A stretch of DNA of 64,000 nucleotides, from NCBI GenBank assembly GCA_016185145.1, contig JACPOB010000045.1, positions 124,001-188,000 of the forward strand, given 5' to 3'. The stretch comes from Rhodospirillales bacterium. GTDB lineage: Bacteria; Pseudomonadota; Alphaproteobacteria; Reyranellales; Reyranellaceae. Positions 24,209-33,088 of the stretch are shown in pieces (position 1 is the stretch's first letter; each line of letters begins with the position of its first letter). A program made the translations under genes and the position numbers. Below the pieces are notes generated by a model. It had not been told where the DNA came from. It saw nothing but the letters and a program-made list of their open reading frames with translations, and ran no database searches.

Positions 24209-25951
24209 ATGAGCGTCGTCGCAGCAGGCAACGGGATCAGGAGACGCGTCGCGACCGCGACGGCCGCGGCTGTCGGCTCGACTCCGCTGCTGACGGTGTC
24301 GCTCTATCTCGTGCTGGCCGGCGTGGCGGTGCTGCCGATCGCCATGCTGCTGCTGGGCTCGCTGCGCCAGGACGGCGGCCAGCTCGGCCTCGAGCATTAC
24401 GCGATGCTGGCCCAGTCCGAGAGCTTCCGCCGCGCCTTCGCCAACACCGTGATCTCGTCGGGCCTCGGCGCGGCGCTGTCGCTGGTCGCGGGAAGCTGGC
24501 TTGCCTTCCTGGTCACCCGCACCGACATCCCTGCGAAGGGTTTCGTCGCCGTCGTCGCCGTGGTGCCGTTCTTCGTGTCGGCGTTCGTGCACGCGCTCGC
24601 CTGGTCGGCGCTGGCCGACCCGACCATCGGCATCCTCAACCTCGTCCTTGCCGTGCTGGGCACGGACGTTCGCGTCGACATCGGCACGATCGGCGGCGTG
24701 GCCTTCGTCCAGGGCCTCTATCACATCCCCTTCGTCTATCTGTTCGTGAGCGCGGCGCTGCATGCCGTCGATCCCTCGCTCGAGGAGGCGGCGCGCACGT
24801 CGGGCGCCGGCATCTGGCGCACCGTTCGGCGCGTCACGATCCCGCTCGTGTCGCCGGCCATCCTGTCGGCCGGCGTGCTGGTGTTCGCGCTGATGGCGGG
24901 CAACTTCGCCATCCCGTCGCTGCTGGGAACGCCGGCCAACCTCGAGTTCGTGACCTCTTTCCTTTACCAGCAGCTCCAGCTTTCGCCGCCGCGACAGAGC
25001 GAGGCGGCGGCCGCCGGAACGCTGCTGATGGTGGTGGCGCTCCTGCTGTACCTGGCCCAGCGCGTCTATGTCGGCCGCCGCAACTACGTGTCGGTGACCG
25101 GCAAGGGCTTTCGCCCGCGCATCATCGAGCTCGGCCGCTGGAGGGCCGTCTGCATCGCCAGCATCGCGGTCTATGTCCTGGCCGTGATCGTCGTGCCGCT
25201 GGCCGCCCTCGGCCTGCGGTCGACGCGCGCCTACTTCTTCGTCGGCGAGCTGTCGGACCTCTGGAACCCGGATCTGATGTCGCTGCGCAACTTCGCGTTC
25301 GTCCTCGAGTACGACCAGGTGATCCGGGCGTTGGTCAACACGGGATTGCTCGCCGTGGGAAGTGCTGCGGCAGGCGCAGGCCTCTATTTCCTGCTGGCCT
25401 ACGCCGCCGAGCGCATGGACGGCCGCGGCTCGGCTCCGTTCCGCTTCCTGGTTGCGTTGCCCAGTGCCGTGCCCGGCATGGTGCTGGGCCTGAGCTACCT
25501 GTGGATCGCGCTCTACCTGCCGCTCTACGGCACGATCTGGATCCTGCTGCTGAGCTACATCGCCCGGTTCATGCCTCAAGGGGCCGGCAGCATCAGCGCG
25601 TCGCTGCGCGCCTTGCATCCGGAGCTCGAGGAAAGTGCGCGTGTCTCGGGTGCCGGTGTTGTCCGCCGGCTGTGGCGGATCGTGCTGCCGCTGGCCCGCC
25701 AAGGCATCTTCTCGGCGGTCGTCCTCTGCTTCGTGCTCGCCATCACCGAGCTGCACACCTCGGTCCTGCTCTACACGTCGAAGACCGTGGTGTTGTCGGT
25801 CGTCATGTACGAGTTCTGGCAGTCCGGTCAGTGGGGTGCCGCGTCGGCGCTGTCGCTGATCCAGTCGCTGCTGGTCGTCCTTCTCTTGTTCGCCGCCCGG
25901 CTCGGCCTGGGTGCCGGCCCGTGGGCCCAGTCCACTCCCCAACGCGCCTGA
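24209..25951 (+). CDS. ABC transporter permease, duplicated (Fe3+/thiamine/polyamine type)
   Basis: A 580-residue inner-membrane permease formed by two fused BinB-type halves. The EAA-type cytoplasmic loops are visible twice: LEEAARTSGAGIWRTVRRVTIP (about 190-210) and LEESARVSGAGVVRRLWRIVLP (about 471-492). About 12 hydrophobic segments are expected. It resembles FbpB/ThiP-type permeases that pair with a periplasmic family 1 binding protein and a PotA/FbpC-like ATPase, which are exactly the next two genes. The ATG at 24209 starts the conserved sequence; the longer upstream frame runs antisense to the metalloenzyme gene. It is transcribed divergently from the leftward catabolic operon. Confidence 0.92.
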   Translation: MSVVAAGNGIRRRVATATAAAVGSTPLLTVSLYLVLAGVAVLPIAMLLLGSLRQDGGQLGLEHYAMLAQSESFRRAFANTVISSGLGAALSLVAGSWLAFLVTRTDIPAKGFVAVVAVVPFFVSAFVHALAWSALADPTIGILNLVLAVLGTDVRVDIGTIGGVAFVQGLYHIPFVYLFVSAALHAVDPSLEEAARTSGAGIWRTVRRVTIPLVSPAILSAGVLVFALMAGNFAIPSLLGTPANLEFVTSFLYQQLQLSPPRQSEAAAAGTLLMVVALLLYLAQRVYVGRRNYVSVTGKGFRPRIIELGRWRAVCIASIAVYVLAVIVVPLAALGLRSTRAYFFVGELSDLWNPDLMSLRNFAFVLEYDQVIRALVNTGLLAVGSAAAGAGLYFLLAYAAERMDGRGSAPFRFLVALPSAVPGMVLGLSYLWIALYLPLYGTIWILLLSYIARFMPQGAGSISASLRALHPELEESARVSGAGVVRRLWRIVLPLARQGIFSAVVLCFVLAITELHTSVLLYTSKTVVLSVVMYEFWQSGQWGAASALSLIQSLLVVLLLFAARLGLGAGPWAQSTPQRA

Positions 25952-25973
25952 GCGCTTTCGAAAGGAACGTCGG

Positions 25974-26999
25974 ATGTATCGAACCTGGCTATCTGGATTG
26001 ACGGCAATTCTCTGCCTGCTGGCGGCACATGGCGCGTCGGCGCAGTCCGTCGACAAGCTCTACGAAGAAGCGCGCAAGGAAGGGACGCTGACCTTCTATA
26101 CGTCCCAGGTCGCGGTCGCCGAGCAGAAGATCGCCCAGGCCTTCAAGAAGAAGTATCCGGGCGTGAACGTCGAGGTCGTCTATGCCGGCGGCGGCGCGCT
26201 GTTCGAGCGGCTGCGGGCGGAGGCGCAGGCGGGACGCGATCTCGCCGACGTCCATCTCCAGAGCGACCTGCCCCTGATGGAGCGGCTGCGCGAGGCCGGC
26301 CTGCTGGCGCAATGGGACGCGCCGGAAGCCGCGGCGTATCCCGCGGCCTATCGCAAGGACGGCTATTGGACGGGCGTCGCCGACGTCGTCAATCTCATCG
26401 TCTACAACAAGATGAAGGTGAAGCCGGGCGATGTTCCCGGCCGCTGGGCCGGCCTGCTCGATCCGAAGTGGAGCGGCCGCATCGCTTCCGTGCATATCGG
26501 CGGCGGCGGCCTGCCGTGGGCGCTCTACTACTTCCTGCGCAAGGACGTCGATCCCGGCTACTGGGCCAAGCTCGCGGCGTTGAAGCCGCAGATGTTCGAC
26601 GGCGGTGGCGCGGTCGTGAATGCGGTCGCATCGGGCAAGGCCGATCTCGGCCTGGTCGGCGGCTCGGTCAGCTACGGCGCCATCCAGGACGGCGCGCCGC
26701 TCGTGGAGACGTTGCCTGCCGACGGCGTGCCCGGCGTCGTCTACTCGATCGCCGTGCTCAAGGCGGCCAAGCACCCCAACGCCGCGCGCCTGTTCGTCAA
26801 CTGGTACCTGTCGAAGGAGGGCCAGACGGAGCTGGTGCGGGTGCGCGGCGTCGACAGCCCGCGCAAGGACGTCGATCCGCCGCCCGGCCGCAAGACGGCG
26901 ACGCCGGTGCGTGTCGTCGTGCCGACGGTGCAGGAGACCGAACCAGTCCGCGCCGAGTGGACCAAGGAGTGGTTCGAGATCTTCCGGTCGGGCCGCTAG
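25974..26999 (+). CDS. Family 1 extracellular solute-binding protein (FbpA/FutA-like)
   Basis: A 341-residue periplasmic binding protein with a Sec signal (residues 1-24, AAHGASAQ end). It then follows the iron/aminoethylphosphonate-type layout: KLYEEARKEGTLTFYTSQ, FKKKYPGVNVEVVYAGGG, a hinge at VADVVNLIVYNKMKVKPGD and the C-terminal HPNAARLFVNWYLSKEGQ. The ATG at 25974 is preceded by AAAGGAA at 25961-25967. It lies 22 bp after the permease gene and just before the ATPase gene, giving a complete importer. Tyr-rich iron ligands are not obvious, so an organic ligand is possible. Confidence 0.9.
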   Translation: MYRTWLSGLTAILCLLAAHGASAQSVDKLYEEARKEGTLTFYTSQVAVAEQKIAQAFKKKYPGVNVEVVYAGGGALFERLRAEAQAGRDLADVHLQSDLPLMERLREAGLLAQWDAPEAAAYPAAYRKDGYWTGVADVVNLIVYNKMKVKPGDVPGRWAGLLDPKWSGRIASVHIGGGGLPWALYYFLRKDVDPGYWAKLAALKPQMFDGGGAVVNAVASGKADLGLVGGSVSYGAIQDGAPLVETLPADGVPGVVYSIAVLKAAKHPNAARLFVNWYLSKEGQTELVRVRGVDSPRKDVDPPPGRKTATPVRVVVPTVQETEPVRAEWTKEWFEIFRSGR

Positions 27000-27003
27000 G
27001 GCG

Positions 27004-28110
27004 ATGCGGCTGGAAATCTCAGGCTTGCGCAAGTCGTATGGCCGGCATCTCGCGGTCCGGGATGTCGGGCTCGTCGTCGAGGAAGGCGAGTTCGTGGTCA
27101 TCCTCGGTCCCAGCGGCTGCGGCAAGACGACGACGCTGCGCTGCCTCGCCGGGCTGGAGAAGCCCGACGACGGCACGATCCGCATCGGGACGGCCACGGT
27201 GTTCGACGGTGGCGGCGCGGTGTTCGTGCCGCCCGAGCAGCGCAACATCGGGATGATCTTCCAGTCCTATGCGCTTTGGCCGCACATGACGGTCTTCGAG
27301 AACGTCGCATTTCCCTTCGAGGCGCGTCGGCAGCGCGGCCCGCAGGTCCGCGACCGGGTAAGGGACGTGCTGGCGCTCGTCGGCCTGGCCGGCCTCGAGG
27401 ACCGTTCCGCATCGCTGCTGAGCGGCGGGCAGATGCAGCGTGTCGCGCTGGCGCGGGCGCTCGCCTGCAAGCCCGCGGCGCTGCTGTTCGACGAGCCGTT
27501 GAGCAACCTCGACCTCAAGCTCCGCCACCATCTGCGGCAGGAACTGCGCGAGCTGCAGAAGACGTCCGGCGCGAGCGCGGTGTTCGTGACGCACGATCAA
27601 AGCGAGGCCGCGGCGCTTGCCGACCGCATCGTGGTGATGAACGAAGGCCGCATCGTGCAGAGCGACACGCCCGAGAAGCTGTTCTCCCGGCCCGCGGACC
27701 GCTTCACGGCGGACTTCATCGGTATCCCCAATCTTCTGCCCGTCCGTGCCGTCACCGCGGCGAGTGACGGCAGGTGGAAGGTCGATGTCTCGCCGCACCT
27801 CGCGCTCGAAGGCGAAGCGCCATCCGGCGTGCGACCCGGTGACGGCTGGTGGGTGTGGTTCAGGGCCGAGCATGTCGAGATGACGGCGGCCGCGCCGCGC
27901 GCCTCGGGATGCGGCGATTTCCCGGCACGCATCGTCCAGCGCACCTTCACGGGCACCGACTATGTCTATCGCCTGCAGGCGGGACACGCGCCGGAGGCGA
28001 GCGTCGAGGTGACGGCGCGCGACGTGCGCAAGCTCGAGCCGGGCGACCTGATCGCGGCGCGCGTGTTGCCCGGCCAAGCACACCTCGTGCCAGACGCGAC
28101 GGCGCGGTGA
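27004..28110 (+). CDS. ABC importer ATPase (PotA/FbpC type)
   Basis: A 368-residue ATPase. It has Walker A GPSGCGKTT (about 37-45), Q-loop FQSYALWPHM, signature LLSGGQMQRVALARAL, Walker B ALLFDEPLSNLD and the switch His in VTHDQSEA. A C-terminal TOBE-like regulatory domain occupies about residues 240-365 (GVRPGDGWWVWFRAEHVEM). The gene begins 5 bp after the binding-protein stop, so permease, binding protein and ATPase form one operon. The start at 27004 gives the canonical MRLEISGLRKSYG beginning; the longer upstream frame is antisense shadow. Confidence 0.93.
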   Translation: MRLEISGLRKSYGRHLAVRDVGLVVEEGEFVVILGPSGCGKTTTLRCLAGLEKPDDGTIRIGTATVFDGGGAVFVPPEQRNIGMIFQSYALWPHMTVFENVAFPFEARRQRGPQVRDRVRDVLALVGLAGLEDRSASLLSGGQMQRVALARALACKPAALLFDEPLSNLDLKLRHHLRQELRELQKTSGASAVFVTHDQSEAAALADRIVVMNEGRIVQSDTPEKLFSRPADRFTADFIGIPNLLPVRAVTAASDGRWKVDVSPHLALEGEAPSGVRPGDGWWVWFRAEHVEMTAAAPRASGCGDFPARIVQRTFTGTDYVYRLQAGHAPEASVEVTARDVRKLEPGDLIAARVLPGQAHLVPDATAR

Positions 28111-28126
28111 GCGCCGTCCGCGCGGC

Positions 28127-28193
28127 TTGACACTGATCTGACAACGGCCTTACGGTTCATTTCAAGAGACTTTATGGTCCCAATTTATGGGAC
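28127..28193 (+). promoter_or_regulatory. Candidate promoter and operator of the Rieske operon
   Basis: A perfect -35 TTGACA lies at 28127-28132. An 18-nt spacer gives a poor -10 (TACGGT, 28151-28156). Downstream is a perfect inverted repeat GTCCCA-ATTTA-TGGGAC at 28177-28193, extended by imperfect TATG/CATA flanks. Its position between promoter and gene would suit repression, possibly by the IclR protein encoded in the same operon. Confidence 0.4.
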
Positions 28194-28238
28194 TCATAAG
28201 AATGCGCTCGCGTGTCGTCGGCGCAAATGGAGTGCGTG

Positions 28239-29528
28239 ATGCTGCCACCGGAGAAGAACCGGCTGCTGACGGAAGTGGGGCCCGGCACTCCCATGGGCGA
28301 CCTGCTGCGCCGCTACTGGCATCCGATCGCCGGCGTCACCGAGTTCGAGGCGAAGGCGGTCAAGCCGATCCGGCTGTTCGGCGAGAACCTCGTCCTGTTC
28401 AAGACGCTGGCGGGCGATTTCGGGCTGATCGCGCGGCGGTGCGCGCACCGCGGCTCCGACCTCTCGTTCGGAATCGTGGAGGAGGACGGGCTGCGCTGCG
28501 GCTACCATGGTTGGCAGTACGACCGCACCGGCGCTTGCGTCTTCCGCCCGTTCGAGAACGCCGTCAATCCGGGACAGGCCATCCCGCCGTCGACCAAGCT
28601 CGCCGGCTACCCGGTTCAGGTGAAGGGCGGCATGATCTGGACCTACATGGGCCCGCAGCCGGCGCCGCTATTGCCCGATTGGGAGACCTTCAGCTGGCCG
28701 AACTGCTACACCCAGGTCGTGATCGCCGAGATCCCGTGCAACTGGCTGCAGTGCCAGGAGAACACCGTCGATCCCGTGCATTTCGAATGGATGCACAACA
28801 ACGGCCCGCAGCGGCGCGCCGGTGACTTCGGACCCTATTCTCCGCCGACCATCGACCTGCAGGTCGAGGATTTCGAGTACGGCCTCATCTCGCGGCGCTT
28901 CCGCGAGGGCACCGACAAGACGACGCCGCTCTGGTCGGTCGGCCGGGCGATCCTGTGGCCCAACGGCTGGTACTTCGGCCACCATTTCGAATGGAAGGTG
29001 CCGATCGACGACGAGAACACGCTGTTCATCACCTGGAGCATCCTGCACGTGCCGACCGAGTGTGAGCCATACGTGCAGACGCGCATCCCGACCTGGTACG
29101 CGCCCATCAAGGATGAGAACGGCGAATGGATCCTGAGCCATGTCGGCAACCAGGATATCGTCGCCTGGGTGAGCCAGGGCCGGATCGCCGACCGGACGCA
29201 CGAGCATCTCGGCGCCAGCGACCGCGGCGTGGCGATGCTGCGTCGGCGGCTGTTCGATGACTTGGCGGCCGTCGCCGCGGGCCGCGAGCCGCGAGGGATC
29301 ATCCGGAATCCCGAACGCAACGTGCGCATCGAGCTGCCGTGCATTGCGCGCGAGGACTTGAAGAACGGCCTGCCGCGGGCCGAGATGCAACGCCATCCGG
29401 TGATGGGGCCGTTTCTGCGCGACTACTACTCGATGGCGGGGCAGCCGGAGGAGATCAAGGAAGAGTTCGAGCAGGCGATGAGCGTCAGGCAGTCGACGTT
29501 CCTGCGTCACAAGTTCGTCCCCCAATGA
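28239..29528 (+). CDS. Rieske [2Fe-2S] aromatic-ring-type oxygenase, alpha subunit
   Basis: A 429-residue oxygenase terminal component. The Rieske centre is C68-x-H70 ... C87-x2-H90 (RRCAHRGSDL and LRCGYHGW). The mononuclear iron site is H181/H186 within DPVHFEWMHN. Length and layout match phthalate dioxygenase/vanillate demethylase-like hydroxylases, which need a separate reductase not encoded here. Starts at GTG 28212 and ATG 28227 are also in frame; ATG 28239 is preferred because homologues begin with a similar MLxxExNxLLTxVGPGTPMG segment and TGGAG precedes it. Together with the downstream bicupin and hydrolase it probably opens a catabolic route. Confidence 0.9.
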   Translation: MLPPEKNRLLTEVGPGTPMGDLLRRYWHPIAGVTEFEAKAVKPIRLFGENLVLFKTLAGDFGLIARRCAHRGSDLSFGIVEEDGLRCGYHGWQYDRTGACVFRPFENAVNPGQAIPPSTKLAGYPVQVKGGMIWTYMGPQPAPLLPDWETFSWPNCYTQVVIAEIPCNWLQCQENTVDPVHFEWMHNNGPQRRAGDFGPYSPPTIDLQVEDFEYGLISRRFREGTDKTTPLWSVGRAILWPNGWYFGHHFEWKVPIDDENTLFITWSILHVPTECEPYVQTRIPTWYAPIKDENGEWILSHVGNQDIVAWVSQGRIADRTHEHLGASDRGVAMLRRRLFDDLAAVAAGREPRGIIRNPERNVRIELPCIAREDLKNGLPRAEMQRHPVMGPFLRDYYSMAGQPEEIKEEFEQAMSVRQSTFLRHKFVPQ

Positions 29529-29568
29529 TCGCCGCGTCCACGGCACCGGCGGCTTCGGAGGGCTGATC

Positions 29569-30417
29569 TTGGCCGGCAATGTCCTTCGCAAGGCGCTCGA
29601 CGTGGTGCAGCTCGTCGCGCTGCGCGGCGAGATGACGGTACGCGAGATCGGCGTGGCGATGGGCATGCCCAAGAGCACCGCCCACCGTCTCGTCGCGAAC
29701 CTCGTGGAGGCGCGCCTCCTGCGGTCCCATCCCGGAGAGGATGGCGACCTTCTTTCGCTGGGGACGCTGATCGACGACCTCGCGGGCGGACAGTCCTGGC
29801 GGACGCTCGTGCAGTATGCCCGCCCCCAGATGATCGCCGTCCGCGACGACGTCGGCGAGACGGTCGGCCTGCATGTGTTGTTCGGCGAACGCCGACTGCT
29901 GGTCGAGCAGGTGGTCAGCGATCACCAGCATCGCTGGGTCTACAACAACCAGATGGTGCCGATGCCGCTCTATGCGGGTGCCGCGGCAAAAATGCTGCTG
30001 GCGATGCTGCCCGAACCGGACATGCGCCGGCTGGCGGAGCGCGACCATCCCCTGGCGGGAAAGCGGGGACTGCGGTCGCGCGACCTGGAGAGTTTCCTTC
30101 GCGACCTGGGCGAGATACGGCGCCGCAACCATTCGTCGTCCTCCGAGGAGGTGAACCCCGGCATCGCCTCGATCGCGGTGCCGGTCAGCGCCGACACGGG
30201 CGGCGGCCATCCGCTGGCCGTGATGAGCCTTGCCGGGCCGAGCATCCGCTTCACCGACAAGGCGGTGAAACGCTCCCTGCATCGGCTGCGGCAGGCGGCC
30301 GATGCCATTGCCGAGGAGCTGCGGGCGTCGGCCGGCGCGGCTGTTGTGCGTGACCGGACCTTTGTGAACGCACGGCGCAAGGAGGCCAACGGCACCCGCG
30401 CCGACGGAGCGGCATGA
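29569..30417 (+). CDS. IclR-family transcriptional regulator
   Basis: A 282-residue regulator with an N-terminal winged helix (about 5-60: LRKALDVVQLVALRGEMTVREIG without separation, then MPKSTAHRLVANL) and a ligand-binding domain containing PMPLYAGAAAKMLLAMLP and NPGIASIAVPV. It starts with TTG at 29569, supported by GGAGGG at 29557-29562. It is encoded between the oxygenase and the ABC importer genes and overlaps the permease start (ATGA), so it probably regulates its own operon, perhaps through the palindrome at 28177-28193. Confidence 0.9.
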   Translation: MAGNVLRKALDVVQLVALRGEMTVREIGVAMGMPKSTAHRLVANLVEARLLRSHPGEDGDLLSLGTLIDDLAGGQSWRTLVQYARPQMIAVRDDVGETVGLHVLFGERRLLVEQVVSDHQHRWVYNNQMVPMPLYAGAAAKMLLAMLPEPDMRRLAERDHPLAGKRGLRSRDLESFLRDLGEIRRRNHSSSSEEVNPGIASIAVPVSADTGGGHPLAVMSLAGPSIRFTDKAVKRSLHRLRQAADAIAEELRASAGAAVVRDRTFVNARRKEANGTRADGAA

Positions 30418-31193
30418 CCATGGAAACACGCAACATCGGACTTGGATTGGCGATCCTGGCGGCGCTCGGCGTCGTCTGGGAAATCCTGGTGCGGACCTTG
30501 AACATCGCCTCCTTCCTCCTGCCGCCGCCGTCGGCGGTCATCAGGGAGCTCCTGTCGCGGCCCGAGCTCTACTGGAACAACTTCCTGGTCACGCTGGGCG
30601 GCGTGGCCGCGGGCTTCGCGATCGCTGCCGTGGCGGGCGTCCTGATCGGAATCATGCTGGTCTACTCAAAGACGCTACGCGCGCTGCTGTACCCGATCAT
30701 CGTCGTCGCCCAGACCGCACCCAAGATCGCCATCGCGCCGCTACTGATCGTGTGGCTTGGCTACGGCATCATGCCCAAGCTGGTCATGGTCGTCTCGGTG
30801 GCGTTCTTCCCCATCGTGATGAGCACGGTGGCCGGGCTCTCCGCGGTGGAAAAGGACCTGCTCGACCTCGTGCGCATGCTGCGCGGCGGCGCGATCCAGC
30901 AGTTCGTCAAGGTCGCCTTCCCGCAGGCCATGCCCTTCATCTTCTCGGGCCTGAAGGTCGCGGTGACCCTCGCGGTGATCGGCGAGATCGTCGCGGAATT
31001 CGTCGCCGGAAACACCGGATTGGGGAACGCCATCGTGGTGGCCAACTCCGAGCTCAATGTCGCCATGTCCTTCGCTGCCCTCCTGCTGCTTTGCGCGATG
31101 GGCCTCGGGCTGTTCGGCCTGATGGAGCTCATCGAGCGCCTGGTGGTGCCGTGGAGCGTCGAGGACCAGGAGGGTTTGTTCGAATCGGCTTAG
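30414..31193 (+). CDS. ABC transporter permease (SsuC/TauC type)
   Basis: A 259-residue inner-membrane permease with about six hydrophobic segments. The cytoplasmic coupling loop sits near residues 150-175 (DLVRMLRGGAIQQFVKVAFP), and the family segment WLGYGIMPKLVMV lies near residues 110-125. Similar proteins import taurine, sulfonates, nitrate or thiamine precursors. Its ATG overlaps the stop of the IclR gene (ATGA). It forms a complete importer with the NMT1-like binding protein and SsuB-type ATPase that follow. Confidence 0.92.
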   Translation: MTMETRNIGLGLAILAALGVVWEILVRTLNIASFLLPPPSAVIRELLSRPELYWNNFLVTLGGVAAGFAIAAVAGVLIGIMLVYSKTLRALLYPIIVVAQTAPKIAIAPLLIVWLGYGIMPKLVMVVSVAFFPIVMSTVAGLSAVEKDLLDLVRMLRGGAIQQFVKVAFPQAMPFIFSGLKVAVTLAVIGEIVAEFVAGNTGLGNAIVVANSELNVAMSFAALLLLCAMGLGLFGLMELIERLVVPWSVEDQEGLFESA

Positions 31194-31215
31194 CAGTGGA
31201 GTGGGGTAGGGTCAC

Positions 31216-32250
31216 ATGAGCAAGAATGGCAACGGATTCAATCGTCGTCGGTTCAATACGGGCGTGGCGGCCGCTGCGGCGGTGACGGGCCTCGGCGCGC
31301 CTGCGGTGTGGGCGCAGGCGGACCGCCAGCTCGTCTTCCTTCTGGATATCGGCGCCTACGGCAAGCATGCGCTCTTTTATCCGGCGCTGGAGAACGGCTA
31401 CTTCAAGCAGGCCGGCCTGAATGTGCGCTTCGAGGCCGCCAAGGGATCGGCCGACAACGTCGTGAAGGTCGCGGCCGGCACCGCCGCGTTTGGCTTCGCC
31501 GACGCGCCGACCAGCATCCTGGCGCGCGGCACCGGCGCCAACGTCAAGCAGGTCCTCATGGTCCACTACAAGACCATGAACAACGTCGTGTCGCTGGCCT
31601 CGAATCCCGTGCGCACGCCGAAGGACATGGTCGGCAGGGCCTTCGGCGCCACGGCGGGCGACGCCCCGCGCGTGGCCCTGCCGGCGCTGGCCAGGAAGGA
31701 CGGCTTCGACGCCGGCAAGGTGCAGATCATCACGATCGAGGGCTCGGCCAAGCCGGCGCTGCTGATGTCCAAGCGCGTCGACGGCATCCTCGGCCTCTCG
31801 GCCTTTGCACCGGTCTATGCCGAGGTGGTCGAGAAGACCGGCGACAAGATCGTGCAGTTCCTGTTCGCCGACTACGGCCTCGACATGTACTCCAACGGCA
31901 TCATCGCCACCGATGCGCTGATCGCCAAGGACCCGGCGCTCGTCCGGGCGTTCAACGAGGCCATGGTGAAGAGCATGATCTTCGCCTGCGAGAATCGCGA
32001 CGAGGCCGTCAAGGCGTTCATGAAGCACAACCCGATGGCCAACCCGAAGACGGCGCGTGTCCAGCTCGACGTGGCGATCGACCATCTGCTGGTCGACGAG
32101 GTGAAGGCGAACGGCATCGGGCCGATGTCCGCCGAGAAGATGGGCTTCACGTTGGACATCGTGCGCGACTTCTACGGCCTCAAGGGCGAGGTGAAGCTCG
32201 ACGAGGTCTATACGAACGAGTTCGCCAAGTCGGGCCTGCGCCCGGCATGA
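31216..32250 (+). CDS. NMT1/THI5-like ABC substrate-binding protein
   Basis: A 344-residue exported binding protein. The N-terminus has an RRRFN motif before a hydrophobic stretch (residues 11-33, AVWAQA end), so Tat export is possible though Sec is not excluded. The mature part follows the SsuA/NMT1 layout: FYPALENGYFKQAGLNVRFE, AAGTAAFGFADAPTS and SKRVDGILGLSA. It lies 22 bp after the permease gene and its stop overlaps the ATPase start (ATGA). The ligand is unknown; the adjoining oxygenase suggests an aromatic or heteroaromatic acid. Confidence 0.9.
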   Translation: MSKNGNGFNRRRFNTGVAAAAAVTGLGAPAVWAQADRQLVFLLDIGAYGKHALFYPALENGYFKQAGLNVRFEAAKGSADNVVKVAAGTAAFGFADAPTSILARGTGANVKQVLMVHYKTMNNVVSLASNPVRTPKDMVGRAFGATAGDAPRVALPALARKDGFDAGKVQIITIEGSAKPALLMSKRVDGILGLSAFAPVYAEVVEKTGDKIVQFLFADYGLDMYSNGIIATDALIAKDPALVRAFNEAMVKSMIFACENRDEAVKAFMKHNPMANPKTARVQLDVAIDHLLVDEVKANGIGPMSAEKMGFTLDIVRDFYGLKGEVKLDEVYTNEFAKSGLRPA

Positions 32251-33065
32251 CGCTCAGCCAGGCCATGGTCGCGTTCGACGAGCGGGTCGAGCCGGACGAT
32301 CGTCCGGCGGTGATACGGGTGTCGGGCGTCGAGAAGACCTATCACACGCGCCGCGGCAGCGTCACCGCGCTCGCCGACCTGAGCTTCGAGGTGCGCGACC
32401 AGGAATTCGTCACCGTCGTCGGCCCGAGCGGCTGCGGCAAGTCGACGATCCTCAAGATCATCTCGGGGCTGATGCCGGCGACGGCCGGCCAGGTCGAGGT
32501 GTTCGGCGAGATCGTCGATTCGCCCCGGTCGGACGCGGGCATGGTCTTCCAGTCGCCGCGGCTGCTGAAGTGGCGGACCATCCTGGACAACATCCTGCTG
32601 CCGATCGAGATCCTGCGTCTGCCGCGCGCGAAATACATTCCGCGCGCGATGGAGCTGCTGGAGCTCGCCGGCATCAAGGACGCCGCGCACATGCGCCCGT
32701 CGGAGCTTTCCGGCGGCATGCAGCAGCGGGCCGCGATCTGCCGGGCGCTGGTCTACGATCCGAGGCTGCTGCTGATGGACGAGCCGTTCGGCGCCCTCGA
32801 TGCGATGTCGCGCGACATCATGAACGTCGAGCTGATGAAGATCTGGAGCGAGCGGCGGAAGACCACCGTGCTGATCACGCACAGCATCTCCGAGGCCGTC
32901 TTCCTGGCCGACAGGGTCCTGGTGATGGGCGCCCGGCCGGGAACGATCGTCGCCGAGGTGAAGGTCGACCTGCCGCGGCCGCGCCATCCGCGCGTGCGGG
33001 CGAGCGCGGCCTTCATGGAGTTGTCCTCGCGCATCCATCGACTGCTCGGGGTCGAATACGCCTAA
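32247..33065 (+). CDS. ABC importer ATPase (SsuB/TauB type)
   Basis: A 272-residue ATPase with Walker A GPSGCGKST (about 58-66), Q-loop FQSPRLLKW, signature ELSGGMQQRAAICRAL, Walker B LLLMDEPFGALD and the switch His in ITHSISEA. The C-terminal PRHPRVRASAAFMELSSRIH tail is typical of the SsuB/TauB group. The start at 32247 overlaps the binding-protein stop by 4 bp (ATGA). It energises the permease at 30414. Confidence 0.93.
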   Translation: MTLSQAMVAFDERVEPDDRPAVIRVSGVEKTYHTRRGSVTALADLSFEVRDQEFVTVVGPSGCGKSTILKIISGLMPATAGQVEVFGEIVDSPRSDAGMVFQSPRLLKWRTILDNILLPIEILRLPRAKYIPRAMELLELAGIKDAAHMRPSELSGGMQQRAAICRALVYDPRLLLMDEPFGALDAMSRDIMNVELMKIWSERRKTTVLITHSISEAVFLADRVLVMGARPGTIVAEVKVDLPRPRHPRVRASAAFMELSSRIHRLLGVEYA

Positions 33066-33088
33066 ACGATCGGATTGGGAGAAAGCAC